DNA of 42,150 bases. It comes from CAZCAC01 sp964496575. GTDB lineage: Bacteria > Planctomycetota > UBA1135 > GCA-002686595. Of this stretch, positions 17,968-26,958 are shown piece by piece. Each line of letters begins with the position of its first letter. Position 1 is the first letter of the stretch. Position numbers and translations under genes: made by a program. A model generated the notes under the pieces. That model saw nothing but the letters and a program-made list of their open reading frames with translations. It made no database searches and was not told the origin of the DNA. The DNA is taken from contig CAZCAC010000074.1 in NCBI GenBank assembly GCA_964496575.1, positions 1 to 42,150 of the forward strand, in the 5' to 3' direction.

Positions 17968-19870
17968 ATGACTTCCTCCTCCCCCGATATCGAGAGTCTG
18001 CTGGCCGAGGCGGACTGGCTCGAGCGACTCGCGCGGCAGCTGACCCGCAACCGGGATCGGGCGGAGGAGCTGGTCCAGGAGACGTGGGTGGCGGCGCTGG
18101 CCCGGCCGCCGCGGAGCGGGAATCCGCGCGCCTGGCTGGCCGGGGTCTTGCGCAACCTGCATCGCTTCGGCCTGCGTTCCGACGAGCGGCGCCGGCGGCG
18201 GGAAGCGAGTCGCGCGGTCCCCGAGGCGACGTCTCCGGAAGAGCGCGCCCGGGATCGAGCGAGTCTCCAGCACCGGCTCGCCGAGGAGGTGCTCGCCCTC
18301 GACGACAGCACGCGAGCCATGGTGGTGATGCACTACTTCGACGGGCTGCCGATGAAGGATGTCGCCGCGCGGCTCGACGCGACGCCCGAGGCGGTACGAC
18401 AGCGCCTGCACCGCGCGCGAGAGAAGCTGCGCAAGCGGCTGGAGAGGGACCACGGCGACGGGTGGCGCTCCGCCTGCCTGGCCGCGCTGCCCGCGTTGCG
18501 CCTCGGCGCCGAGAACATGGTTATCATGAGTACGACGACCAAACTGGCCGCGACGGTGGTGCTGATCGTCGGCGCCGCCCTGCTGGCGACCCGTGGCTGC
18601 GAGAGAGGAGAGCTCGCGCCCGAGGGGCTCGACCCCGAGGTGGTGCTGGTGGAGCTCGACGATCCGGTCATGGCCTCGACTCCGGAGACGGCAGAGACTC
18701 CGGTGGTGACCGAGCGAGATGCGATCACCCACCACGAGGCGGTCTTCGGCTGGCGGGGGCAGGTCCTCGGCCCCCTCGACGAACCGATCCCCGGCGCGGT
18801 CGTGTGCGCGTGGCGCGGCATGTTCGACCGGGCGGAGACGGAAGGCGCCGTTCGCGGACTTCCCCGCCGAGATCGGAGCGCGCGTCGTCACCGACGCCGA
18901 TGGTCGCGGGGAAGCGAGGCTGCTAGCGCCGGGCGAGCTCCACTGGACGATCGTCCTCACCGGCGACTTCGCCGATCCCCACGGGGAGGCGGAGCTTCCG
19001 CTGCGTGCCGGGGAAGAGCGCCATCTCGATCTGGTCATGCCGCCGGAACAGCTCTACGAGATCAGCGGCGTGGTCCGGACTCTCGACGGTGGGCCGCCAG
19101 GGATCAACCATCCTTTCTTCCGAGTTCGCGCGATCCCGCTGGAGATGTACGACCCCGAGAGCAAGAGCTGGCTCGGCCGGTCGACCGGCAGGCAGATCCG
19201 CTACTCGAAGATCGCCGAGGACGGCGCCTTCCGGGTCGAGCGACTGAGCGAGGGCCAGTACATGCTTCAGGTGGCCAAGGGTGGTGTGCTCGGCGAACGA
19301 ACGGCCGAGGCGGGCGACCGGGGCGTCGAGCTGATCCTGGGGTCGAAGGGCTCGCTCTACGTTCGCGTCTTCGACGACGTCACCTGTCAGCCACTCGAGG
19401 GCGCACAGGTCTTCGTCGGCAAGGCGGCCCGCGTACGCGGTCAGGACACCGGCGTCGATGGCGGCGCCGCGATGACCGACCTCGCCTGGGAAGCGGATCA
19501 GCTGCTGGTGGTCGTGGAGGGTTACGCCAGCCAGCAGCTCGATCTCTCCGAGATGACCGCCAACGAACGTGATCGTATCGAGATGCGGATGAAACCAGCA
19601 CGCCTCGCGCGAATCGTGCTGCTCGGTGAGCGCACCGCGCTGGACCGGGTCGCGCACGCCCGGCGGGCGGACTGGAGCTGGCGGCGCTACCTTCCGTTCG
19701 GGAAGGGCACGTTCGACCCCACGACGGCCACCATCACCCTGGAGGACGCCCCGACCGCGGCCTTCTCGCTGCAGCTCTTCGACGCCGAGTGGCGGGAGCT
19801 CGGCGCGCCACTCGAGGTCCCCGAGAGCGACGAGGCGGAGACCGAGGTCGCGCGGCAGATCTCGTTCTGA
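17968..19870 (+). CDS. ECF sigma-70 factor fused to membrane helix and exported beta-sandwich domain; frameshifted
   Basis: Region 2 of an ECF sigma factor lies at about residues 18-75 (RAEELVQETWVAALARPP). Region 4 lies at about 115-160 (MHYFDGLPMKDVAARL and EAVRQRLHRAREKLRKRL). A hydrophobic helix follows at 191-208 (KLAATVVLIVGAALLA). Then comes an exported part with carboxypeptidase-regulatory-like units (GWRGQVLGPLDEPIPGAVV, YEISGVVRTLDGGPPGI). ECF factors with membrane and extracytoplasmic extensions are known in Planctomycetes; the design suggests direct sensing without a separate anti-sigma factor. Near 18835-18845 the frame moves by one base: EPIPGAVVCAWRGMFDRAETEG continues as APFADFPAEIGA in the next frame. 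Repaired, the product is about 633 residues. It may be a sequencing insertion or a real break that leaves only the cytoplasmic part and helix. Confidence 0.8.
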
Positions 19871-19877
19871 GCGCCGG

Positions 19878-21582
19878 TCACTCCCCCGTCAGTCGCACCC
19901 GCAGCCGCACGACTTCCGCATACCTCGGCAGCTTCAGCGCCAGCTGCGAACCCCAGGAGACGACGAAGGGCGCCTCGGGTCCCATCCGCACCGACTCCTG
20001 CTCCAGCACCTGCACCCGCTGGCCCTCGGGGAAGTCGATCACTGTCCACTCCGCCGGCGCGCCCTTCTCCTGTTCCTCGCGGTACAGCTCGCCCGCCCGC
20101 GCCCACGCCTCCGCCCATCTGGCGTCCGGCGCCTCGCCCGCGCGAATCCGCTGCTCGAGCTGCTCGATGCTGCGGAAGGGGCCGTAGTCCGCGGCGGTCG
20201 ACCTCGCGCACCGCGCGCACGGTCTCCTCGTACATCCGCAGGAACGCCGCGGTGTCCTCGCGCCAGTACTCGCCGTCGGGCTCGTTCCAGACCTCGTAGT
20301 ACATCTCGCACCCCTCGTCGATCTCCTCGAAGAGGCGTACCGTCTCGCGCACCAGCTCGCGCCAGGGCTCCCACTCCTTCGGGGTGTGCGCCTTGAAGTG
20401 CTGCCAGCCGCCGTCGCCCCGAAACCCCTCGCCGTCGGTCGAGCTGCTGAGCCACCGCGGAACGGCGGCGATGTACACGATCACCTTCTCGTGCGTGGGC
20501 CCGAGCGCCGGCGCCCACTCGTTGCGCTTGCGCAGCTTCGCCACCGCTTCCTCGAAGCTCCGCGAGTTGCCGACGACCCAGTCGAAGACGCCGAAGATGC
20601 GCGCGGCGACGTGGTCCTCGTACTCCTCGTTGTAGATCTCCCAGCCGCGCATGGTGCGCGGGTTGAAGAAGGCCGAGGAGCGGAGCAGGTCAAGCTTCTC
20701 GGTGTCATGGGCGAGCGCCGCCGGATCGAGCACGATCGGCGACGGCGAGGCCTCCAGCTCGGCGCGCCGCCGCGCGACGCGAGCGAGCAGTGCCTCGATC
20801 TCCTCATCGGCCTCCTCGCGGAGGACGAGGCGCTCCCCCTCCGCCCTGAAGTGCTCCTCGATCCAGCTCGACGCCGGATCGAGGCCCCCCACCGCGTCCA
20901 GGCCGATCCGGGAGAGCAGGAAGAGCTGGCCGGGAAGGGACCGGAGCTCGGTACCGATCGTCGAGACCGCGGCCGCCCGCGCGCGCTCGCCGACGGCCTC
21001 GAGCAACGGCTCCAGCGCGGCCCACTCCGCCTCGAAGGCGTCGAGCTCGGCGGCGAGTCGCCCTGCGGCGTGGGGATTGACCCAGCGTTTCTCGTCCTCC
21101 CACCGACAAGTCATCCAGTCCAGGTGCGCCCGCAGCTGCGAGCGGAGCTCGGGGTGGCGGTGGTACAGCAGCGCCGCCCGCTCCGACGCCAGGAAGACCC
21201 GGAAGCGGCTCTGGAGCCCGGGCTCGGTCGACATCGCTGCGACGAGCTCGTACAACACCTCGTGTATCGCACCGATCTCCTGGCGATACGGTTCGAGCTC
21301 CAGCAGGAACTGGACCGCCCGCCCACTCATCGGCCGTTCGAGGAGGTGGTCGGCCGCCTGCACCGCGACGGCGCAGCCCCGGCTCACGCGGCCCGCCTCG
21401 CCGTGCTCGCGCACCGTCTTCTCCAGGGCGATTCGACCCGGCAGCGTCTCGAGCGCGCTGCGGAGCTCCCGCTGGAGCGGTGCTCCCTCCGGCGCCAGAC
21501 GCTCCGGGAGGGAATCGAGATCCTGGGCGAACGCGGAGGCGGCAGCGCTGAGGCTCAGCCCGAGGAGTCGGAGTGCGTTCAT
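19878..21582 (-). CDS. GH39-like (clan GH-A) glycosidase, frameshifted and apparently internally deleted
   Basis: A signal peptide (MNALRLLGLSLSAAASAFA) is followed by a long helical region to about residue 285. A TIM-barrel start comes next with PIVLDPAALAHDTEKLD, IYIAAVPRWLSSS and GWQHFKAHTPKEW. The probable acid/base is E434 in VWNEPDG. At about 20196 the frame shifts by one extra base: RAVREVD continues as AADYGPFRSIEQLEQ in another frame and runs to a TGA at 19878. Only about 105 residues follow the junction, whereas a GH-A barrel needs four more strands and the nucleophile Glu. No such residue is visible, so part of the barrel seems lost at or near the junction. It starts 4 nt after the fucosidase stop, so both are probably one transcript. 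Function may be lost. Confidence 0.65.
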
Positions 21583-21586
21583 CGGC

Positions 21587-23575
21587 TCAGAGCGTCGGCG
21601 AGAGCTCCAGCTGCCAGACGTTGATCGCCTTCCAGGTCGCGCGGTTCGCCGGACGCAGCACCAGGTGATAGACGCCCGGCTTCTGGAAGCGCAGCTGGCC
21701 GAAGGTGAGCTCGACCTTCTTCCGCCAGTCACCGGTAGCCGGAATCCCCGCCTTCAGGAGCTGATCGCCGACCACGACCGCGACCTCGCTCCGATTCACC
21801 GCGGCGAAGACGCCGCTCACGTCGTATTGACCCGCCTCGCGGATGCGCACCAGCCAGTGCAGCGACTCGGATGCGTCGTCCCAGAAGCCGATGTTGCGAT
21901 CGCCCTCGAGACCCTCGAGCTTCAGGCGCCCGCCGTCGAGGACGGCGTTCTCGGCGGAGAGTATCAGCTCGGGCAGGTGAGCCAGGTGTACGAGCGGATG
22001 CAGCCCGAGACCATCGAACCCCCTCAGCGCGAAGACGAACGCATTCTCGCCCGGACGCTGCGCCGGCGCGAGCTCGGGCGCCATCAGCACCAGTCGCCCC
22101 TGAGCGTCGACGCGGTGGCGGACGGCGGCATCGTGGCCGAGCAGGAACGCCTTGCCTGCCGATGCGTCCCTCGCCTCCACCGCGTTCAGGGTCAGCTCAC
22201 CCTCCGGCCAGCCGAGCACGATCGCGTACACCGTCTTCCCGTCCTTCGACCGCGTGTAGCGCACGTCCTTCGCGCCGTACTGCAGGTGCCCGACGAAGTG
22301 CCCCGACTTCTCGAGGCGCGTCGGGCCCTCGCCGTGGATCAGCCACGGGCGCGTGTCGTAGATCGCCTCGCCATTGACCGCCAGCCACCGGCCGATCCCC
22401 TTCAGCACGTCGCGCTGCACGTCGGGAATCGTCCCGTCGGCCTTCGGCGAGATGTTCAGCAGGAGGCAGCCGTTCTTCGACACGATGTCGATCAGGACGT
22501 GCAGCACCTCGCTCAGCGACTTGATGGTGAGGTTCTCCGTGTAGCACCAGCTGCCCTTGCTGATCGTATCGTCGGTCAGCCAGGCGTAGTCGACCAGACG
22601 ATCGAGGCGCCCCTTCTCGAAGTCCTCGACGGCGATCTCGTGCGGCAGGTCGCGCTGCTTGCAGGTGACCACGACCTCCTTGTTCCAGGCCTTCGCGCGG
22701 TTGAAGTAGTACGCGAGAAAGCCGCCCAGCTGCTTCTCGGGAATCTCGTTCAGCCAGGAGTCGAACCAGATCAGATCGGGCTGGTAGCCGTCGATCACCT
22801 CGACCAGCTTGGCCAGCCACAGGTCGAGGAACTGCTTGCGCGGGAGGTTGCCGTAGAGCAGCCGCAGCGCGGGATCCTCGGAGACGGTGGGCCAGCCGTC
22901 GACGCGCGGGTAGTGGCCGGTCCACTGGAGTCGGCCATTCCTCTCGATGCTGTGCTGGTTGTTGCGCGCGTGGTGAAAGGTCGCCACCAGCTTGATGTCG
23001 CGCGCGCGCAGCGCGGTGGCCAGCTCGCCAGTGATGTCGCGCTTGGGACCGGTGTCCTTGCTGTTCCACGGCGTCACGTCGCTCGCCCACAGGGCATACC
23101 CGTCGTGGTGCTCGGCCACCGGGCCGGCGAAGCGCGCGCCGGCGACCTGGAAGAGCTCCGCCCACTCGTTCGCATCGAAGTGCTCGGCGGTGAACATCGG
23201 CACGAAGTCGTGATAGCCGGACTCCGACGGGTCGCCCCACGTCTCCCGGTGGTGCTTCTCCTCGCGGGTGCCCTTCCGGTGCATGTTGCGCGGGTACCAC
23301 TCGTTGCCGAACGCGGGTACCGAATAGACCCCCCAGTGGAAGTAGATCCCGAACTTGGCGTCCTGAAACCACTCCGGCACGGCCGGGTGCGCGCGCAGCG
23401 CCTCGAGGTCGGCGTTCCACGGACCGGCGTCGAGCACTCGCTCGACCTCGACCAGGGCGGAGTCGACGGCGCGCTGGGCGGCGGCGGGGTCGAAGGACCC
23501 GTCCTGGGCTCGCACGGCAGTCAGCGGGAAGAGGAACAATGCGCACAGCGCGGGGAGCGGTCGGGTAGGGCTCAT
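21587..23575 (-). CDS. Secreted GH29 alpha-L-fucosidase
   Basis: 662 residues. A signal peptide (MSPTRPLPALCALFLFPLTA) precedes a GH29 barrel over about 60-440. It has WFQDAKFGIYFHWGVYSVPAF, the classical fucosidase entry motif, AEHHDGYALW, and the probable nucleophile at D272 in LIWFDSW. LLLNISPKADGTIP closes the barrel as usual. A beta-sandwich follows (KTVYAIVLGWP to PELAPAQRP). The C-terminal part (about 560-662) has AGQYDVSGVFAAVNRSEVAV and resembles a carbohydrate-binding module. It belongs to a different GH29 branch from the fucosidase at 12862: they share the fold but not the flanking domains. GGAG lies 7 nt before the ATG and supports this start. It is transcribed away from the isomerase operon across a 146-nt divergent region. 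Confidence 0.93.
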   Translation of the reverse strand: MSPTRPLPALCALFLFPLTAVRAQDGSFDPAAAQRAVDSALVEVERVLDAGPWNADLEALRAHPAVPEWFQDAKFGIYFHWGVYSVPAFGNEWYPRNMHRKGTREEKHHRETWGDPSESGYHDFVPMFTAEHFDANEWAELFQVAGARFAGPVAEHHDGYALWASDVTPWNSKDTGPKRDITGELATALRARDIKLVATFHHARNNQHSIERNGRLQWTGHYPRVDGWPTVSEDPALRLLYGNLPRKQFLDLWLAKLVEVIDGYQPDLIWFDSWLNEIPEKQLGGFLAYYFNRAKAWNKEVVVTCKQRDLPHEIAVEDFEKGRLDRLVDYAWLTDDTISKGSWCYTENLTIKSLSEVLHVLIDIVSKNGCLLLNISPKADGTIPDVQRDVLKGIGRWLAVNGEAIYDTRPWLIHGEGPTRLEKSGHFVGHLQYGAKDVRYTRSKDGKTVYAIVLGWPEGELTLNAVEARDASAGKAFLLGHDAAVRHRVDAQGRLVLMAPELAPAQRPGENAFVFALRGFDGLGLHPLVHLAHLPELILSAENAVLDGGRLKLEGLEGDRNIGFWDDASESLHWLVRIREAGQYDVSGVFAAVNRSEVAVVVGDQLLKAGIPATGDWRKKVELTFGQLRFQKPGVYHLVLRPANRATWKAINVWQLELSPTL

Positions 23576-23721
23576 GGGGATTCTCCGGCGGGGAACGCGG
23601 CGAATGCGACGGGCGATCCTAGCGTTCCGAGGGCATAATGGCGCGCCCGAGAGGTGGGAAGGCACTGGCCCCGCGATACGCCCTCGCCCCCGCCCCGAGA
23701 ACGACGAGGAGGAAGAAGAAG

Positions 23722-24591
23722 ATGGCGACGAGATACCGGATCAGCCTGAACATGGAGTACTGCCGCAGCGCGGACCTCTCCTTCGAGGCGGGCGTGAAGC
23801 AGGCCGCCGAGCTCGGCTACGAGTGGATCGAGCCGATGGTCCACACCGGCTGGGAGCTCCTCAGCGAGGTCGACTACTTCCACTCCTTCTCGATGGAGGA
23901 GGACCCGCTCCTGATGAAGGAGATCTGCGAGCGGTACGGGGTGAAGGTCAGCTCCTTCTCCGCTCACAGCCCGCTGATGAAGCCCGAAGCCGCCGTGCCG
24001 CGGCTAACGCGGGCCGCGGTCCTCGCCAACCATCTGGGCGCGAAGTTCCTGAACACCGACGAGATGGTCAAACCCGGGTGGATGGACGACGACTTCGCGC
24101 ACGAGGTGATGCGCTACTCGTTGATCAAGGCCTCGATGGTCGCCGCCCGGCACGAGGTGTACCTCTGCGTCGAGCCACACGGGATCTACACGCAGACGGC
24201 GGAGGGGCTCCTGCGCATCGTCGAGCTCGTCGACTCGCCGTGGATCGCGGTGAACTGGGACACGGGCAACGCCTACCTCGCGGGCGTCGAGGATCCCTAC
24301 GAGGGGCTCACGAAGGTTCGCGATGCAGTCCGCCACGTGCACGCCAAGGACATCAGCATCGAGCACTCGGAGAAGGAGCGCGGCAAGGTGACCGGCACGC
24401 CGGTCGGCTGCGCGTGCGGCGACGGGGTGGTCGACTGGGGACGAGTCTTCGAGATCCTCGAACCGCTCGACCGCGAGCTGTTCCTCAGCGTCGAGTGCGG
24501 TACGATCGACCAGGCGGCACGGAGCCTGGAGTTTCTCGGGAAGGCACTCGGCGACCGGCTGATCGAGTCTTCGAGCGTCATGGCCAGTTGA
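23722..24591 (+). CDS. Sugar phosphate isomerase/epimerase family protein (TIM barrel)
   Basis: 289 residues, close to the family norm. It is a xylose isomerase-like TIM barrel that should interconvert a keto sugar or related intermediate with a bound divalent metal. Candidate metal ligands are E151 in CVEPHG, D180 in VNWDTGN, H207 in RHVHAKD and E258 in LSVECGT, which is the family pattern. There is no signal peptide, so it acts in the cytoplasm. GAGGAGGA lies 8 nt before the ATG at 23722, which makes this start preferable to the in-frame ATG at 23638. It is the first of three same-strand genes separated by 23 and 10 nt. The context next to fucosidases suggests a role in handling the released sugar; the substrate cannot be read from sequence. 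Confidence 0.9.
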   Translation: MATRYRISLNMEYCRSADLSFEAGVKQAAELGYEWIEPMVHTGWELLSEVDYFHSFSMEEDPLLMKEICERYGVKVSSFSAHSPLMKPEAAVPRLTRAAVLANHLGAKFLNTDEMVKPGWMDDDFAHEVMRYSLIKASMVAARHEVYLCVEPHGIYTQTAEGLLRIVELVDSPWIAVNWDTGNAYLAGVEDPYEGLTKVRDAVRHVHAKDISIEHSEKERGKVTGTPVGCACGDGVVDWGRVFEILEPLDRELFLSVECGTIDQAARSLEFLGKALGDRLIESSSVMAS

Positions 24592-24614
24592 AGTACGAAC
24601 CAAGGAGGAGAAGC

Positions 24615-26948
24615 GTGAGACTGCTGAACCGGACGATTCTCGTGGCGACCGTCGCGCTCGGCGCGGCGCTCGCCCGGGCCCAGGGACCCGACGGATCCGA
24701 CGTCCAACCCGGCGGGCAGGAGGCGGCCCCGATGGGACCGGCACCGACCCTGCGCATGCGGGCCCTCATGGCCCGGCGGATGGGTCGGACCTCGTCCGAG
24801 GAGGACGTCGTGATCCTGGTCGGGATGCTGAACCGTCCGGAGGTCGCCGACGAGGCGCGCATGGCGCTCGAGTGGATCCCCGGGGAGGGCGCCCTCAACG
24901 CATTGAGGTCCGCGGTCAAGATGTGCGAGGGCGACGCGCGCCTGGGGGTGATCAACTCGCTCGGGGCCCGCCGAGCCTTCACGGGTCCCGGGGATCTTCT
25001 CGAGGTCCCCATCGACCTGTCTCCCGAGATCTCCGCAGCGTGGGTTGCCGCCACTGGGCGGACCGGCACGGCGCAAGCGGGCTGGATGTTGCTCGGGTAC
25101 GAGAAGAAGCTCTTCCCGGAGAGCGATGAAGTGATCCAGCATGCGGCCCTCGAGTGCGCCTGGCGCACGGAGCAGGCAGGCGAGAGGGGGAAGGCCGAGA
25201 AGCTGTACAAGCACCTGTTGAAGGACCGGCGCCCGCGCAGCATCAGGATCGGCGCCTTCCTCGGTCTCATGCGAACGTTGCCGAAGGGGAAGATCAACCT
25301 CGAGTTCGGGAAGGCCCTGCGCAGCGGCGACCCGGTATTGCTGGAAGCCGTCCTGCGCTACCTGCCGGTCGCGGAGAATCGAACCGTCCTGCTCGCGCTC
25401 TCCCGCGCCTGGCTCGACAAGCTCCCGGCCGGTTTCCAGCTGCGTCTGCTCGCGCACCTCACCGCTCGGGACGGTCTCGACACCGATGGCCTGAAGGCGC
25501 TGCTCGAGAACTCCAAGTCCCCCGCCGTGCGCCGGGCCGCGCTGCTCGCCCTGCTCGATCGGAGTCCGCTGGAGAACTTCGCGATCGGCGCCACCGCGAC
25601 CAGTCCCGACGACATAGAGCCCGATCACGCGGGTCTCGACGCGCCGGCGGCGATCGACGGCGATCCCGGTACCTACTGGGACGAGACCGACGGCCAGGCG
25701 CTGTACCGGCTGGTCGTCGAGCTGCCCGAGCCGCGAACCGTCTCGGCGCTGTCGATCGACGGGTATCGACACCAGGACTTCGCGCCCCGGAGCTTCGACG
25801 TGCTACTCGACAACAAGGCCGTCCGGCGCGTCGAGAACGCACGGTACGAGAACAACCGGCTGTGGGTCACGCTTCCCCCCACGAGCTGTGAACGGATCGA
25901 GCTGCGGATCGACGGAGCCTACGGCGCCTCGCCGGCGATCCGGGAGCTCGGCATCTTCGACCTCGGTCCGCTGAACGCCGAGCTCGACCAGCTGGAGCCC
26001 GAGGAGACGGGGCGCGCAGATGGTCACTCGCCCGAGGAGGAGACCGTCAAGATCCACGTGCTCCGGTGGGCGAAGGAGCACAATCCCGCCCTGTTGAGCG
26101 ACAACCTGATGGTCTGGAAGGTGCACCTCAGCGATCCGGCGGAGAAGGGATACATCCACCCGGTCGCCCTGTTCGACGGCAGGCCGCTCACCTGGCTTTC
26201 CCCACCCGACCACGTCTGGCACCGGTCGCTCTGGTTCTCCTGGAAGTTCATCAACGGGGTGAACTACTGGGAAGAGGTTCCCGACAAGGGAATCACCGAG
26301 CTGTGCTCGTCCAGGCGAAACATGTCGCCGGAGGACTTCAGTGCCACCTACGCGCTCTCGCTCGAGTACCACCCCCCCGGCAAAGACGCGGTGATGCGGG
26401 AGGCACGGCGCATCTCGATCAGCGCTCCCGACGAGAGGACCGGTTACCAGATCACCTGGCACACGACCTTCACCGCGCTCGAGTCCGAAGTCGTGCTCGA
26501 CCGCACGCCCCCCGCCGACGAGCCCGACGGAAAGGGCTGGGGCGGCTACGCGGGCATGTCGGTGCGGTTGGCGAAAGAGACGCGCGACTGGCGCATTCTC
26601 GACAGCGAAGGGCGCGAGGGACTCGACTGCCACCGCCAGCCCGCGCGCTGGATCCGCGCGGACTTCGCCCGCACCGACACCGGACGAGAGGCGGGGATCG
26701 CGATCCTCGACCATCCGAAGAACCGACGGCACCCGACTCCGTCGTTCATCGTGCTCACCCCGGAGATCCCGTTCGTCTACTACAGCCCGGCGATCCTCTT
26801 CGACGGGCCGCTGACCTTGAAGGCGGGCGAGAGCCTCTCGCTCGCGTACCGGATCCTCGTCCACCCCGGGCGGGCACCTGACGATTGGATCGACGAGGAG
26901 TGGGAACGATTCGCGCAGACGTCGCTGCTGCCCGCCGAGAGGATCTGA
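24615..26948 (+). CDS. Secreted HEAT-repeat, F5/8 type C and DUF6807 (PmoA-like) protein
   Basis: 777 residues from a GTG preceded by AAGGAGGAG, a strong Shine-Dalgarno. Signal peptide RLLNRTILVATVALGAALA. HEAT-like helices cover about 50-310 (RPEVADEARMALEWIP, SPAVRRAALLALLDRS). A discoidin domain lies at about 318-450, with APAAIDGDPGTYWDE and PRTVSALSIDGYRHQDF. The rest (about 475-777) is a DUF6807 domain, also called PmoA-like, with PVALFDGRPLTWLSPPDHVWH and a terminal LSLAYRILVHPG. Planctomycete DUF6807 proteins are common near sugar oxidoreductases and have no proven activity; the PmoA name does not imply methane oxidation. The discoidin domain suggests glycan binding. Its place between the isomerase and the oxidoreductase indicates a part in the same pathway. 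Confidence 0.87.
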   Translation: MRLLNRTILVATVALGAALARAQGPDGSDVQPGGQEAAPMGPAPTLRMRALMARRMGRTSSEEDVVILVGMLNRPEVADEARMALEWIPGEGALNALRSAVKMCEGDARLGVINSLGARRAFTGPGDLLEVPIDLSPEISAAWVAATGRTGTAQAGWMLLGYEKKLFPESDEVIQHAALECAWRTEQAGERGKAEKLYKHLLKDRRPRSIRIGAFLGLMRTLPKGKINLEFGKALRSGDPVLLEAVLRYLPVAENRTVLLALSRAWLDKLPAGFQLRLLAHLTARDGLDTDGLKALLENSKSPAVRRAALLALLDRSPLENFAIGATATSPDDIEPDHAGLDAPAAIDGDPGTYWDETDGQALYRLVVELPEPRTVSALSIDGYRHQDFAPRSFDVLLDNKAVRRVENARYENNRLWVTLPPTSCERIELRIDGAYGASPAIRELGIFDLGPLNAELDQLEPEETGRADGHSPEEETVKIHVLRWAKEHNPALLSDNLMVWKVHLSDPAEKGYIHPVALFDGRPLTWLSPPDHVWHRSLWFSWKFINGVNYWEEVPDKGITELCSSRRNMSPEDFSATYALSLEYHPPGKDAVMREARRISISAPDERTGYQITWHTTFTALESEVVLDRTPPADEPDGKGWGGYAGMSVRLAKETRDWRILDSEGREGLDCHRQPARWIRADFARTDTGREAGIAILDHPKNRRHPTPSFIVLTPEIPFVYYSPAILFDGPLTLKAGESLSLAYRILVHPGRAPDDWIDEEWERFAQTSLLPAERI

Positions 26949-26958
26949 GGAGAGAACG

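Noticed and set aside
18835..18845. Programmed frameshift in the sigma factor fusion
   Set aside because: No slippery heptamer or following pseudoknot was recognised, and three other genes nearby show similar shifts; error or mutation is simpler.
24615..26948. PmoA-like annotation read as methane monooxygenase
   Set aside because: The DUF6807/PmoA-like family name is historical; the protein has no membrane helices or copper-site pattern of particulate methane monooxygenase.
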